Origin: Pseudobutyrivibrio ruminis AD2017
Lineage (GTDB): Bacteria > Bacillota > Clostridia > Lachnospirales > Lachnospiraceae
Assembly: GCF_000424305.1 (NCBI RefSeq)
Contig: NZ_AUJQ01000006.1
Coordinates: 124,001-188,000, forward strand
Direction of reading: 5' to 3'
DNA: 64,000 nucleotides
Made by a program: the position numbers and the translations under genes. Positions 49,801 to 58,445 of the stretch are shown in pieces (positions within the stretch are counted from its first letter, which is position 1; every line of letters starts with the position of its first letter). The notes under the pieces are model-generated. The model saw only the letters and a list, made by a program, of their open reading frames with translations, searched no databases and was not told the DNA's origin.

Positions 49801-52800
49801 ATGTCTTTAAAACTTTCTGAGCATGATATTAATTTATTAATATGCGGAACGATTTTTAATTTAATAGGTAGAACATTTGCTGGCCTTACTGGATTTCCAG
49901 GTTTACTTAACGTTACTGGAACTATGTATGCAGCTTATTTTGGTGGACCGGCTGTAGGTGCGTTTGTGGCTATTATTAGTAGTGCTATTTCTTCTATATT
50001 TGTTCATAGGGATTTATATGGAATTTTTGTTGAGTTTATATTTGCTTTATTAGTAGCATTTTCAGCTCGAAAAAATAAATACATATCTAGATTCTTTTCT
50101 GTTCTTAGTCTAGCTATGACATTAGGTATTGCCAGAGCAATTCCGATGACAGTTGTTAATGTAAACTTCTTTGAAGGCAAAACGGGACTGTTTTTGCCAG
50201 ATGCCACTATAGATTTTCTTAATGTTTTGGGAACGCCATTTCTTTTTAGATCATTCATGGGAACATTCTATTATTGTTTTACAGACACATTAATAGGTCT
50301 ATTACTAATATTCTTTGTTAGATTGTCAGTCAAGCAGTATACAAAAAGAAAAAATGCCATGAGATTGAAGAAGGCTTTAGGTAAGAAAGCAACCTTAGGT
50401 TTGCTGCTTGCTTGTACTCTTGCTCTGCCTTCAATCAATGTAAAGGCCGAGGATATAGGACACGAGAACTATGTTGCCAAGGTATATAACAATGAAAATG
50501 GTTTGGTAGGAGGCTGTGCAAACGACATAGTCCAAACTTCTGACGGTAGCATGTGGGTAGGTACCTATGGTGGACTATATAGATTTAACGGCAAAGATTT
50601 CCAGCTGCTTAATATCTTTAATTCTGTGAGATCAGTTCAATGTCTTCACGTAGATGAATCTGATAGATTGTGGGTAGGTACAAATGGTTCAGGTATAACT
50701 GTTTTGGACGATATGCTAAATGCTTACATCTTTGATGAAAGCAACGGACTTATGTCTAATACCGTTCACAAAATGGTAGAGGATACTGAACATCGAGTTT
50801 ACGTTGCCACAACAAATGGAGTAGCTGTTGTTCATTATGAAGACGGTAAAGTTGTAGTTGATAAAGAATATCCTGAAATAGGTAATGTAGAAAGTATTTC
50901 TAGTAATGCCGGTAAAGTTGTAGCGGTTAATATGAAGGGACAGATAGCAGTATATAGCCCTTCAGATGCCGAGCCTGTTTCTTTTATAAAAGAAGGGGCG
51001 ACCTGTGCAACCATGGGAAATGATGGTGCATTATATGTTGGAACAGATTATGAAACTATCTGCAAGTATCGTTTAAGTGATGGAAATTATGTACTTGAAA
51101 AGGAAGTTGCAGCAGAAGGTTTGATTTACATGCATAGCATACATTTTACAGATAGTGGCTATGCATATATAACATCTGATTCTGGAATTGGAACCATGGA
51201 TGTAAAGATGAACGTAACATTCTTTAATCCAGGTGGTTTTGATAGTGCGGTAGAAGTTGTATACGAGGATTACCAGGGAAATATTTGGTTTACATCCTAC
51301 AGAAGAGGATTGCTGTGTCTTAGCAAATCCAGTTTTATAGATTTGTTTAGCTTGTCTGGTGTTGCCCCATCGGTAGTTAATGCTATACATCAAATTGGCA
51401 ACAAATTATACGTAGGAACAGATGATGGGCTAGTTATAATAGATAAAAATAAAATGGTAAGCATCGAAAATGATGTTACTGAATTTTATAAGAATTCAAG
51501 AGTCCGAAGTATGACTGAGGACGCCGATGGAAATCTTATTATTTTAGGTTACGGCAAGGATTTGATGGCTGTTTCAAAAACAGGAGAATTATTCCCTTAT
51601 CTATCAGAGGGGGAATTTGTGGATAGGCGTCCAAGATTCGTATATACCATGGCCAGTGGTGAGGTTGTCATTTCGGCAGAGAGCGGTTTGCATTTTATAA
51701 AAAATAGAAGGCTAGAATGCACCATGGAGCTTTCCAAGGAACTTAGTCCAGACCAGATTCTGAATGTTTATGAGATGGATGATGGCTCTCTTCTTGCAGG
51801 AAGTGATGGGGATGGTTTAGAGATAATTAAGAACCACACTGTAACAGGAACTATTACTAAAAAGGATGGACTTTGCTCCAATGTAATCCTTAGAGTAGTA
51901 GACGACAAGCAATCTGATGGCATATTTGTTATGACAGGCAGTGGCTTTTGCTATGTATCCAAGGATTTTGAAATCACTGAGATAAATAATATTCCTTTTT
52001 ATAATAATTACGATATGTATCAGGCTCAAGATGGCACCATATTTATTATGGGTGGAGCCGGAATATATGTAATCAGATATGATGCAATGATGTCAGGTGC
52101 CACTGCGGAAGCATGGGATTTATTAGATATTAAATCAGGCTTGCCAGGAAATCTTACCAGCAATGCATGGAATGCAGTTGATGATGATGGCATCATTTAT
52201 CTATGCGGTAGTACAGGTGTATATAGACTTAATATTAACAACTATTCTATGAATGTTAGCAATTATAAGTCTAAGATTACTGGTATCACCTTAGATAATA
52301 AATATGTGACTATAACCAGCAACAATGAAATAGTTATTCCAAAGGGAGTTAAGAAAGTAGGAATTAATGTAGAGCTTAACAATTTCACTCCTACTGACCC
52401 TTATGTTAGATATTATCTGTATGGTGTAGACCAGGCCAAAACTAAAGTGCTATCCAGTGGACTTGGTACTATTTCATATTTCAATCTGCCACATGGACAG
52501 TATGACTTCCATATAGAAGTATTAGATGAAAATAATAGAATAATGAACGAGAAGGTTTATTCCATCATAAAAGAAAAGGAAATATACGAGACCACAGCTT
52601 TTAGAGTATATTTCTATTCAGTATTGGTGGCTATTATTCTTGTCATAGCTGCTTCTGCTATTAATGGTGCAGTTTACATGCTTACAAAACGTCAAAGTGC
52701 CGAGCATGAACTTATAGTTAGAAAGCTTCAGGATGAAAAGACTCAGGCTCTTGAGAAAGCCCTTCATATGGAGGAAGAGGCAAACAAGATGAAGTCTGAA

Positions 52801-54594
52801 TTTTTAGCAAATATGTCTCATGAAATCAGAACCCCTATCAATGCAATCATTGGTATGGGCACCATGATTACAAGAGAATCCAAAGAGCAATCTACTAAGA
52901 GGTATGCAAGAGATATTAGAAATGCTAGTAAGACCTTGCTTGCTCTTATCAATGATATTTTGGACTTCTCAAAGATTGAGTCAGGTAACTTAGAGCTTGT
53001 TATGGGCGAATACGACTTGGGCGTTCTTGTTAACGATTTGGTTAACATGATACAGCCAAAGGCCGATGACAAGAAGTTAGATTTCATTGTTAATGTTGAT
53101 GAAAACATTCCTAAGATGCTATATGGTGATGATGTTAGAATAGAACAAATCATCATTAACATCCTTAACAATGCTGTTAAATACACTAATCAGGGTTCTG
53201 TCACCTTCAATATGGGCTATGAACAGGTTTCAGAAGACCAGATAGAGCTTAAGGTTAGTATCACAGATACAGGTATCGGTATTAAGGAAGCGGATATTGA
53301 AAAGCTATTCTCTCCATATCAGCGTTTTGATGAACAGCGTAACAAGAAGGTAGAGGGTACTGGACTTGGTATGAGTATTACCAAGAGCCTTCTTGAAAAG
53401 ATGAATAGTGTCCTTAACGTAACCAGCGTTTATGGTAAGGGCTCAACATTCGCTTTCACAATACTTCAGTCTGTTTGCGGAGAAGGCGTTATTGGCAACT
53501 TCAAAGAAAACAATGATTTTGGCGACAGAGAAAGCGAAATTGAAAAGTTCCATGCTAAGGAAGCTATCATCCTTGTTGTTGATGATGTGGAAATGAACCT
53601 TATCGTTGCAAAGAACCTGCTTAAGAGAATTCAGGTACAGATAGATACAGCATCATCTGGTACAGAAGCAATCGAAATGGCCAAGAATCGTAAATACGAT
53701 ATTATCTTTATGGATGCAATGATGCCAGGTCTTAGCGGTGAGGAATCTATGCAGCGCATCAGACAGGAGTGCAAGATAAATTGGGAAACACCAATCATCG
53801 TACTTACTGCAAATGCTATAAAGGGTGCCAGAGAAGAATACATTGAAGCAGGCTTTGATGATTATCTTTCTAAACCAATTGATGGTATCCAGTTTGAAGA
53901 CATTATTGAAAAATATCTACCTGAGGGCAAGATTGAACCTGTTACTGAGGGTACAGCCTTTACTGTGGACGAAGAGCAGAAGAAGGGTACTATTGAAGAT
54001 GTCTTCAGAAAAGAGCTATTCATGGAAGTGGATAAGGGTATTGAAGCCAGCGGAGACGAGGACACATATCTTATCGTTTGCCGAAGCTTCTATGATACAG
54101 CTTTAGAGAAGATAAAGCTTATCAAGGAATACTTTGAAACAAAGGACGTGAAAAACTATACCATTCAGGTTCATGCCCTAAAGTCATCTGCAAGACTTAT
54201 CGGTGCAACGGATTTATCTGAAAAGGCCTATAAGCTTGAAATGGCAGGCAAAGAAAATGATATGGATTACATCAGTGCCAATACAGAGGAGATTCTGTTC
54301 ATCTACAAATATCTATATGATAGAATGAACAGCTTCTACAGTGCGGTTGAAGAGAAGGCTAAAGAAGAGACTGTAGCTGAAGACAATCGTGAGCCAATAT
54401 CTGAAAGCGATTTAGAGGATGCATTTTCTGCTCTAAAGGAGCTTTCACAGCAAATGGATTACGATGGTGCTAAATCTGTATTAGACATGCTATCTGAATA
54501 TAAGCTACCAGACGAATCGGTGTCAAAGGTGGATGAATTAAACAAAGCCTTAAAGAACTATGACTGGGATGCAGTGGAGGCTGTATTAGGGTAA
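49801..54594 (+). CDS. Giant hybrid two-component kinase: membrane domain, propeller, HisKA, HATPase, REC, HPt
   Basis: The protein has 1597 residues. Residues 1-190 form five or six helices resembling an ECF-transporter S component, followed by a signal-like helix ending INVKA (about 200-218). A two-component-regulator propeller (about 220-780, repeats such as DGSMWVGTYGGLYRFNG) and a Y_Y_Y domain lie outside, followed by a helix at about 935-960. The kinase core has His1007 in MSHEIRTPINA, then an ATPase domain (GTGLGMSI), a receiver with Asp1305 in FMDAMMPG, and an HPt domain with His1458 in HALKSSA. Such Reg_prop hybrid kinases sense oligosaccharides in Bacteroidetes; here the ligand is unknown. 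There is no DNA-binding domain, so another protein must be the output. Confidence 0.9.
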   Translation: MSLKLSEHDINLLICGTIFNLIGRTFAGLTGFPGLLNVTGTMYAAYFGGPAVGAFVAIISSAISSIFVHRDLYGIFVEFIFALLVAFSARKNKYISRFFSVLSLAMTLGIARAIPMTVVNVNFFEGKTGLFLPDATIDFLNVLGTPFLFRSFMGTFYYCFTDTLIGLLLIFFVRLSVKQYTKRKNAMRLKKALGKKATLGLLLACTLALPSINVKAEDIGHENYVAKVYNNENGLVGGCANDIVQTSDGSMWVGTYGGLYRFNGKDFQLLNIFNSVRSVQCLHVDESDRLWVGTNGSGITVLDDMLNAYIFDESNGLMSNTVHKMVEDTEHRVYVATTNGVAVVHYEDGKVVVDKEYPEIGNVESISSNAGKVVAVNMKGQIAVYSPSDAEPVSFIKEGATCATMGNDGALYVGTDYETICKYRLSDGNYVLEKEVAAEGLIYMHSIHFTDSGYAYITSDSGIGTMDVKMNVTFFNPGGFDSAVEVVYEDYQGNIWFTSYRRGLLCLSKSSFIDLFSLSGVAPSVVNAIHQIGNKLYVGTDDGLVIIDKNKMVSIENDVTEFYKNSRVRSMTEDADGNLIILGYGKDLMAVSKTGELFPYLSEGEFVDRRPRFVYTMASGEVVISAESGLHFIKNRRLECTMELSKELSPDQILNVYEMDDGSLLAGSDGDGLEIIKNHTVTGTITKKDGLCSNVILRVVDDKQSDGIFVMTGSGFCYVSKDFEITEINNIPFYNNYDMYQAQDGTIFIMGGAGIYVIRYDAMMSGATAEAWDLLDIKSGLPGNLTSNAWNAVDDDGIIYLCGSTGVYRLNINNYSMNVSNYKSKITGITLDNKYVTITSNNEIVIPKGVKKVGINVELNNFTPTDPYVRYYLYGVDQAKTKVLSSGLGTISYFNLPHGQYDFHIEVLDENNRIMNEKVYSIIKEKEIYETTAFRVYFYSVLVAIILVIAASAINGAVYMLTKRQSAEHELIVRKLQDEKTQALEKALHMEEEANKMKSEFLANMSHEIRTPINAIIGMGTMITRESKEQSTKRYARDIRNASKTLLALINDILDFSKIESGNLELVMGEYDLGVLVNDLVNMIQPKADDKKLDFIVNVDENIPKMLYGDDVRIEQIIINILNNAVKYTNQGSVTFNMGYEQVSEDQIELKVSITDTGIGIKEADIEKLFSPYQRFDEQRNKKVEGTGLGMSITKSLLEKMNSVLNVTSVYGKGSTFAFTILQSVCGEGVIGNFKENNDFGDRESEIEKFHAKEAIILVVDDVEMNLIVAKNLLKRIQVQIDTASSGTEAIEMAKNRKYDIIFMDAMMPGLSGEESMQRIRQECKINWETPIIVLTANAIKGAREEYIEAGFDDYLSKPIDGIQFEDIIEKYLPEGKIEPVTEGTAFTVDEEQKKGTIEDVFRKELFMEVDKGIEASGDEDTYLIVCRSFYDTALEKIKLIKEYFETKDVKNYTIQVHALKSSARLIGATDLSEKAYKLEMAGKENDMDYISANTEEILFIYKYLYDRMNSFYSAVEEKAKEETVAEDNREPISESDLEDAFSALKELSQQMDYDGAKSVLDMLSEYKLPDESVSKVDELNKALKNYDWDAVEAVLG

Positions 54595-54604
54595 AGATAA
54601 TTAT

Positions 54605-54644
54605 AAATACAAGTAGGTTCGCATTGACCTACTTGTATTTTTTT
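54605..54644 (+). terminator. Intrinsic terminator
   Basis: AAATACAAGTAGGT pairs perfectly with ACCTACTTGTATTT around eight bases, followed by seven T. It ends the signalling operon. Confidence 0.92.
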
Positions 54645-54681
54645 GCTATTATCCTACTAAAAGGGTAGGTAAAAGGGGCTA

Positions 54682-55503
54682 ATGGATAAAAATATATTAG
54701 AAAAATACGATAAATTAAAGGATTACCTTAGGGGGCTAGGCAGTGTTGCCGTGGCCTTTTCTAGTGGGGTAGATTCTACCTTTCTTTTGTATGCGGCAGT
54801 AGATGCTTTAGGTGAGGCGGCCTTGGCTGTGACAGCTGTATCTTATTTGTTTCCAGTTAGAGAAAAAAATGAATCAGAGGATTTTTGTAAAAAGCTTGGG
54901 GTGAAGCAGATACAGCTTCAAGTGGATGAACTGAGCGTTGAAGGCTTTGCAGCTAACCCTAAAGATAGATGCTATATTTGCAAGAAGGATTTGTTTTCAA
55001 AGATTATTGCGGTATCTAAGGACAATGGAGTAGACTATGTGGTAGAAGGCTCCAATCTGGATGACGAAGGAGATTATCGTCCAGGACTAAAGGCTATAGC
55101 AGAGCTTCAGGTGAAAAGTCCTCTTAGAGAGATAGGCTTCACTAAGGCTGAAATTCGTGCTCTTTCAAAAGAGTTTGGTCTTGCTACAGCAGACAAGCCA
55201 TCCTTTGCATGTCTTGCCAGCAGATTTCCTTATGGTGAAACTATATCTGCAGACAAGCTTGTCATGGTGGATAAGGGAGAGCAACTTCTTTTGGATGAAG
55301 GCTTTAGACAGTTTAGAGTAAGAATCCATGGAGATAATCTGGCCAGGATTGAGCTTTTACCAGAGGATATAAATAGAATGCTTGATGAGGAGATTCGAAA
55401 TCGTATATACGATAATTTTAAAGCCTTTGGCTTTACCTATGTATCGCTTGATTTAAAGGGATATCGCATGGGCAGTATGAATGAAGTATTAAAAAATAAA
55501 TAG
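54682..55503 (+). CDS. larE: ATP-dependent sacrificial sulfur transferase
   Basis: The protein has 273 residues. The PP-loop SSGVDSTFLLYA lies near the N-terminus, CYICKK at about residues 97-102, and KPSFACLASRFPYG contains Cys177, equivalent to the sulfur-donating Cys176 of Lactobacillus plantarum LarE. It adenylates and sulfurates a pyridinium precursor during synthesis of the nickel-pincer cofactor of lactate racemase, giving up its own cysteine sulfur. larA, larB and larC are not in this window. The family also includes enzymes used for other nickel-pincer proteins. Confidence 0.9.
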   Translation: MDKNILEKYDKLKDYLRGLGSVAVAFSSGVDSTFLLYAAVDALGEAALAVTAVSYLFPVREKNESEDFCKKLGVKQIQLQVDELSVEGFAANPKDRCYICKKDLFSKIIAVSKDNGVDYVVEGSNLDDEGDYRPGLKAIAELQVKSPLREIGFTKAEIRALSKEFGLATADKPSFACLASRFPYGETISADKLVMVDKGEQLLLDEGFRQFRVRIHGDNLARIELLPEDINRMLDEEIRNRIYDNFKAFGFTYVSLDLKGYRMGSMNEVLKNK

Positions 55504-55511
55504 AGGTAAAG

Positions 55512-56246
55512 ATGTTAAATCAGTTTTCTAGAACAGAGCTTCTTCTAGGTCATAGCGCCATGGAAGAGTTAAAAAATAAAAAAGTAGCCATATTTGGAAT
55601 TGGCGGTGTAGGGGGCTACGTGTGTGAGGCCCTGGTTAGAAGTGGCGTGGGTCATTTTGAAATCATCGATAATGATGATGTTAGTCTTACAAATATCAAT
55701 CGTCAAATCATAGCTACACATTCCACAGTAGGCAGGCTAAAGGTTGATGTTATGAAGGAGCGTATGCTTGATATTAACCCTGAGGTGGATGTGGTAGCAC
55801 GCCAGTGCTTTTATCTTCCAGATAATGCAGATGAGTTTGATTTTACCAGCTATGATTATGTTGTAGATGCAGTGGATACTGTAACAGCAAAGCTTTCTAT
55901 TATCTGCAGATGTAAGGAACTGGGAGTTCCTGTTATAAGCAGCATGGGAACTGGTAACAAATTAAATCCAGCAGCCTTTGAAATTGCAGATATTTATGAT
56001 ACAACCATGTGTCCTTTGGCAAAGGTTATGCGAAAGGAACTGAAAAAAAGAGATATTGATTCGCTTAAGGTGGTTTATTCCAAGGAAAAGCCAGTGGAAC
56101 AGGCTTCGGATGTAACAGAGGTAGAAGAGCCTTCAGCTGGCAGACGTTCTATTCCTGGTTCTACAGCTTTTTGTCCACCCGTGGCAGGGCTTATTCTTGC
56201 CAGCGAAGTGATAAAGGATTTAACAGGCACATTTTCACGAGACTAG
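55512..56246 (+). CDS. tcdA: ThiF/TcdA-family tRNA threonylcarbamoyladenosine dehydratase
   Basis: The protein has 244 residues. It starts NQFSRTELLLGHSAMEELKNKKVAIFGIGGVGGYVCEALVRSGV, with the ATP-binding GxGGVGG, DNDDVSLTNINRQ and DAVDTVTAKL motifs of the CsdL/TcdA group, and ends PPVAGLILASEVIKDLTG. It activates threonylcarbamoyladenosine 37 in tRNA with ATP to form the cyclic ct6A. It starts eight bases after larE and is probably co-transcribed. Confidence 0.88.
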   Translation: MLNQFSRTELLLGHSAMEELKNKKVAIFGIGGVGGYVCEALVRSGVGHFEIIDNDDVSLTNINRQIIATHSTVGRLKVDVMKERMLDINPEVDVVARQCFYLPDNADEFDFTSYDYVVDAVDTVTAKLSIICRCKELGVPVISSMGTGNKLNPAAFEIADIYDTTMCPLAKVMRKELKKRDIDSLKVVYSKEKPVEQASDVTEVEEPSAGRRSIPGSTAFCPPVAGLILASEVIKDLTGTFSRD

Positions 56247-56258
56247 AGGGAGACTAAT

Positions 56259-57200
56259 ATGACAATTCAACAAGTGCTATATGCTCTTACTATTGAAGAG
56301 TATGGTTCGATGAACAAGGCAGCTGAAAAGCTTTATATAGTTCAGCCTACACTTACAAGCGCTATCCAGGAATTGGAAAACGAAATTGGAATTACAATAT
56401 TTATGCGTACCAATAAGGGTGTTATTGTTACACCTGAGGGGGCAGAATTTTTAGATGATATTAGAGGGTTTTATCGACAGTACGATATTGTAATGCAAAA
56501 GTATAAAGATGAGGGAACCTACAAAAGAAAGTTTGGTGTTTCCACACAGCACTATACCTTTGCTGTTCGCGCATTTGTCGATACTGCAAAAGAATATGAT
56601 ATGAATCAGTTTGATTTTGCTTTGCGAGAAACTACAACTCATAGCATTATCAAGGATGTAAGTAATCTTAAAAGTGAAATCGGAATTTTGTATATAAGCG
56701 ATTATAATCGCAAGGCTCTGACTAAGCTTTTTAACGAGCATGCGGTGGAGTTTCATTCGCTGATTAAGTGTAGAGCCTTCGTATATTTGTGGCACGAGCA
56801 TCCACTTGCAAAACAGGAATCCATCGGCTTTGAGGATTTGAAGAATTACCCTTGTATGTATTTCGAGCAGGGAGATAACAGTGAATATTTAGCAGAGGAG
56901 ATTCTTAGTGAAAACATCTATCCTCAGACCATCCGTGTTACAGATCGTTCTACAATGCTTAATCTGGTAAAAGCCATGAACGGTTATACACTTTGCTCAG
57001 GAATCGTGTGGGGCGATTACAACGGTGACGGTTATATCGTTGTGCCTTACAGAGAGGACGAGGAAAATCCAAATAGTATTATGGAAATCGGCTACATTAC
57101 AAAGAAGAATGCTGTAATGAGTAAAATCGGAGTCAGATATCTGGAAGAAATAGATAAGGCTTTGGCACAGATAGATAAATCAGTAATTTACGAAGATTAA
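56259..57200 (+). CDS. LysR-family transcriptional regulator
   Basis: The protein has 313 residues. An N-terminal winged helix-turn-helix (EYGSMNKAAEKLYIVQPTLTSAIQELENEIGITIFMRTNKGVIVTPEGAEFL) is followed by a periplasmic-binding-like effector domain. It lies 12 bases after tcdA and 12 bases before the S66 peptidase, in the same direction, so it may regulate this small operon. The effector is unknown. A ribosome binding site GAGGGAG is present. Confidence 0.92.
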   Translation: MTIQQVLYALTIEEYGSMNKAAEKLYIVQPTLTSAIQELENEIGITIFMRTNKGVIVTPEGAEFLDDIRGFYRQYDIVMQKYKDEGTYKRKFGVSTQHYTFAVRAFVDTAKEYDMNQFDFALRETTTHSIIKDVSNLKSEIGILYISDYNRKALTKLFNEHAVEFHSLIKCRAFVYLWHEHPLAKQESIGFEDLKNYPCMYFEQGDNSEYLAEEILSENIYPQTIRVTDRSTMLNLVKAMNGYTLCSGIVWGDYNGDGYIVVPYREDEENPNSIMEIGYITKKNAVMSKIGVRYLEEIDKALAQIDKSVIYED

Positions 57201-57212
57201 TAGGGAGATGTC

Positions 57213-58250
57213 ATGAGATATCCAGATTATTTAAAAGAGGATGGTACAATTGGATTGGTTGCACCATCCTTTGGTTGTACCTTTGAACCATATAAAAGTT
57301 GCATGGACGCAGCCATAAAACGTTTTGAAAAAATGGGCTATAAAATAGTGGAAGGCCCAAACTGTAGAAGAGATGATGGTGTCGGCATCAGCTCCACTCC
57401 AGAAAACTGTGGCCATGAGCTTACAGATTATTACTGCAGTGGGGATAACGATGTTTTGATTTCCTGCGGTGGTGGAGAACTCATGTGTGAAACACTTGAT
57501 TATGTGGATTTTGATGCGGTCAAAAAAGCTAATCCAAAGTGGTACATGGGTTATTCTGACAACACTAATTTTACATTCCTACTTAATACAATCTGTGACA
57601 CAGCTTCAATCTATGGTCCATCTATTGGTGCTTTTGGAATGAGAGAGCTTCATCCAGCTTTGGAAGATGCCATAAAGGCTTTTACAGGAAAGCTGGATAA
57701 GGTGTCAGGCTATGATAAGTTTGAGCTTGAATCTTTAAAGGATGAGGAGCATCCATTTGCTTCTTATAATCTTACTGAGAAAAAAGAGCTAAGGCTTTTT
57801 ATGGGTGACAATGAGATGAATCGTCTTCCTGAATTCAGCGGAAGAATAACTGGTGGATGTCTTGATTGTCTGGCTAATTTAGTAGGAACAAAATATGACA
57901 ATGTAAAAGCCTTCAATGAAAAATACAAGGATGAGGGCATCGTCTGGTTCCTGGAGGCCTGTGACCTTAATGTTATGTCTATAAGACGAGCTATCTGGAA
58001 TCTAGATAGAGCAGGCTGGTTCAAATACACTAAGGGCTTTATTATCGGAAGACCTCTTGCAGGATGGAAGCAGGAGATGATGGGTCTTGACCAGTACAAT
58101 GCAGCAACAGGTATCCTTGGCAAATATAATGTGCCAATAGTAATGGATGCTGATGTGGGACATCTTCCACCTGCAATGCCTATTATTTCGGGAGCCAAGG
58201 CAGATGTTAGCTGCGATGGTAGTAATGTAACACTTTTGTACAAAATGTAG
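57213..58250 (+). CDS. S66-family peptidase (LD-carboxypeptidase / MccF-like)
   Basis: The protein has 345 residues, cytoplasmic. S66 landmarks are IGLVAPSFG near the start, the nucleophile Ser115 in MGYSDNTNF, the Glu in WFLEACDLN and the His in DADVGHLPPAMPIISGA. Members are muropeptide LD-carboxypeptidases in peptidoglycan recycling or MccF enzymes giving immunity to microcin C-type antibiotics; sequence alone does not separate them. It follows the LysR gene closely, and no terminator is obvious after it. Confidence 0.88.
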   Translation: MRYPDYLKEDGTIGLVAPSFGCTFEPYKSCMDAAIKRFEKMGYKIVEGPNCRRDDGVGISSTPENCGHELTDYYCSGDNDVLISCGGGELMCETLDYVDFDAVKKANPKWYMGYSDNTNFTFLLNTICDTASIYGPSIGAFGMRELHPALEDAIKAFTGKLDKVSGYDKFELESLKDEEHPFASYNLTEKKELRLFMGDNEMNRLPEFSGRITGGCLDCLANLVGTKYDNVKAFNEKYKDEGIVWFLEACDLNVMSIRRAIWNLDRAGWFKYTKGFIIGRPLAGWKQEMMGLDQYNAATGILGKYNVPIVMDADVGHLPPAMPIISGAKADVSCDGSNVTLLYKM

Positions 58251-58336
58251 ATTTTATTTTAAAAGAAAGTAGATTTTTTTACGAAAACTCGAACGAAAAA
58301 CTTAATAAGAAATCCTATTTACTCAAAAATATCACT

Positions 58337-58431
58337 GGACTAATATCTAAACTAGAACCGTTGTATTGCTACGGATTGGGGCTTGTAGCACTACAGCATA
58401 ATCTAGCAATGGACATTAGTCCAAATTTTTT
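58337..58431 (+). promoter_or_regulatory. Structured leader with terminator-like end (candidate riboswitch)
   Basis: GGACTAAT (58337-58344) pairs with ATTAGTCC (58415-58422), followed by AAA and six T. Nested inside are CTAGA/TCTAG (58352-58356 with 58402-58406), CCGT/ACGG (58358-58361 with 58371-58374) and GCTTGTAG/CTACAGC (58381-58388 with 58391-58397). The ribosome binding site GGGGGAA begins three bases after the T run. A closing helix leading into a T run just before the ribosome binding site is how many riboswitches and attenuators are built. It does not match a class I can name. The rest of 58251-58336 is AT-rich, without clear signals. Confidence 0.45.
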
Positions 58432-58445
58432 ATGGGGGAATAGTG

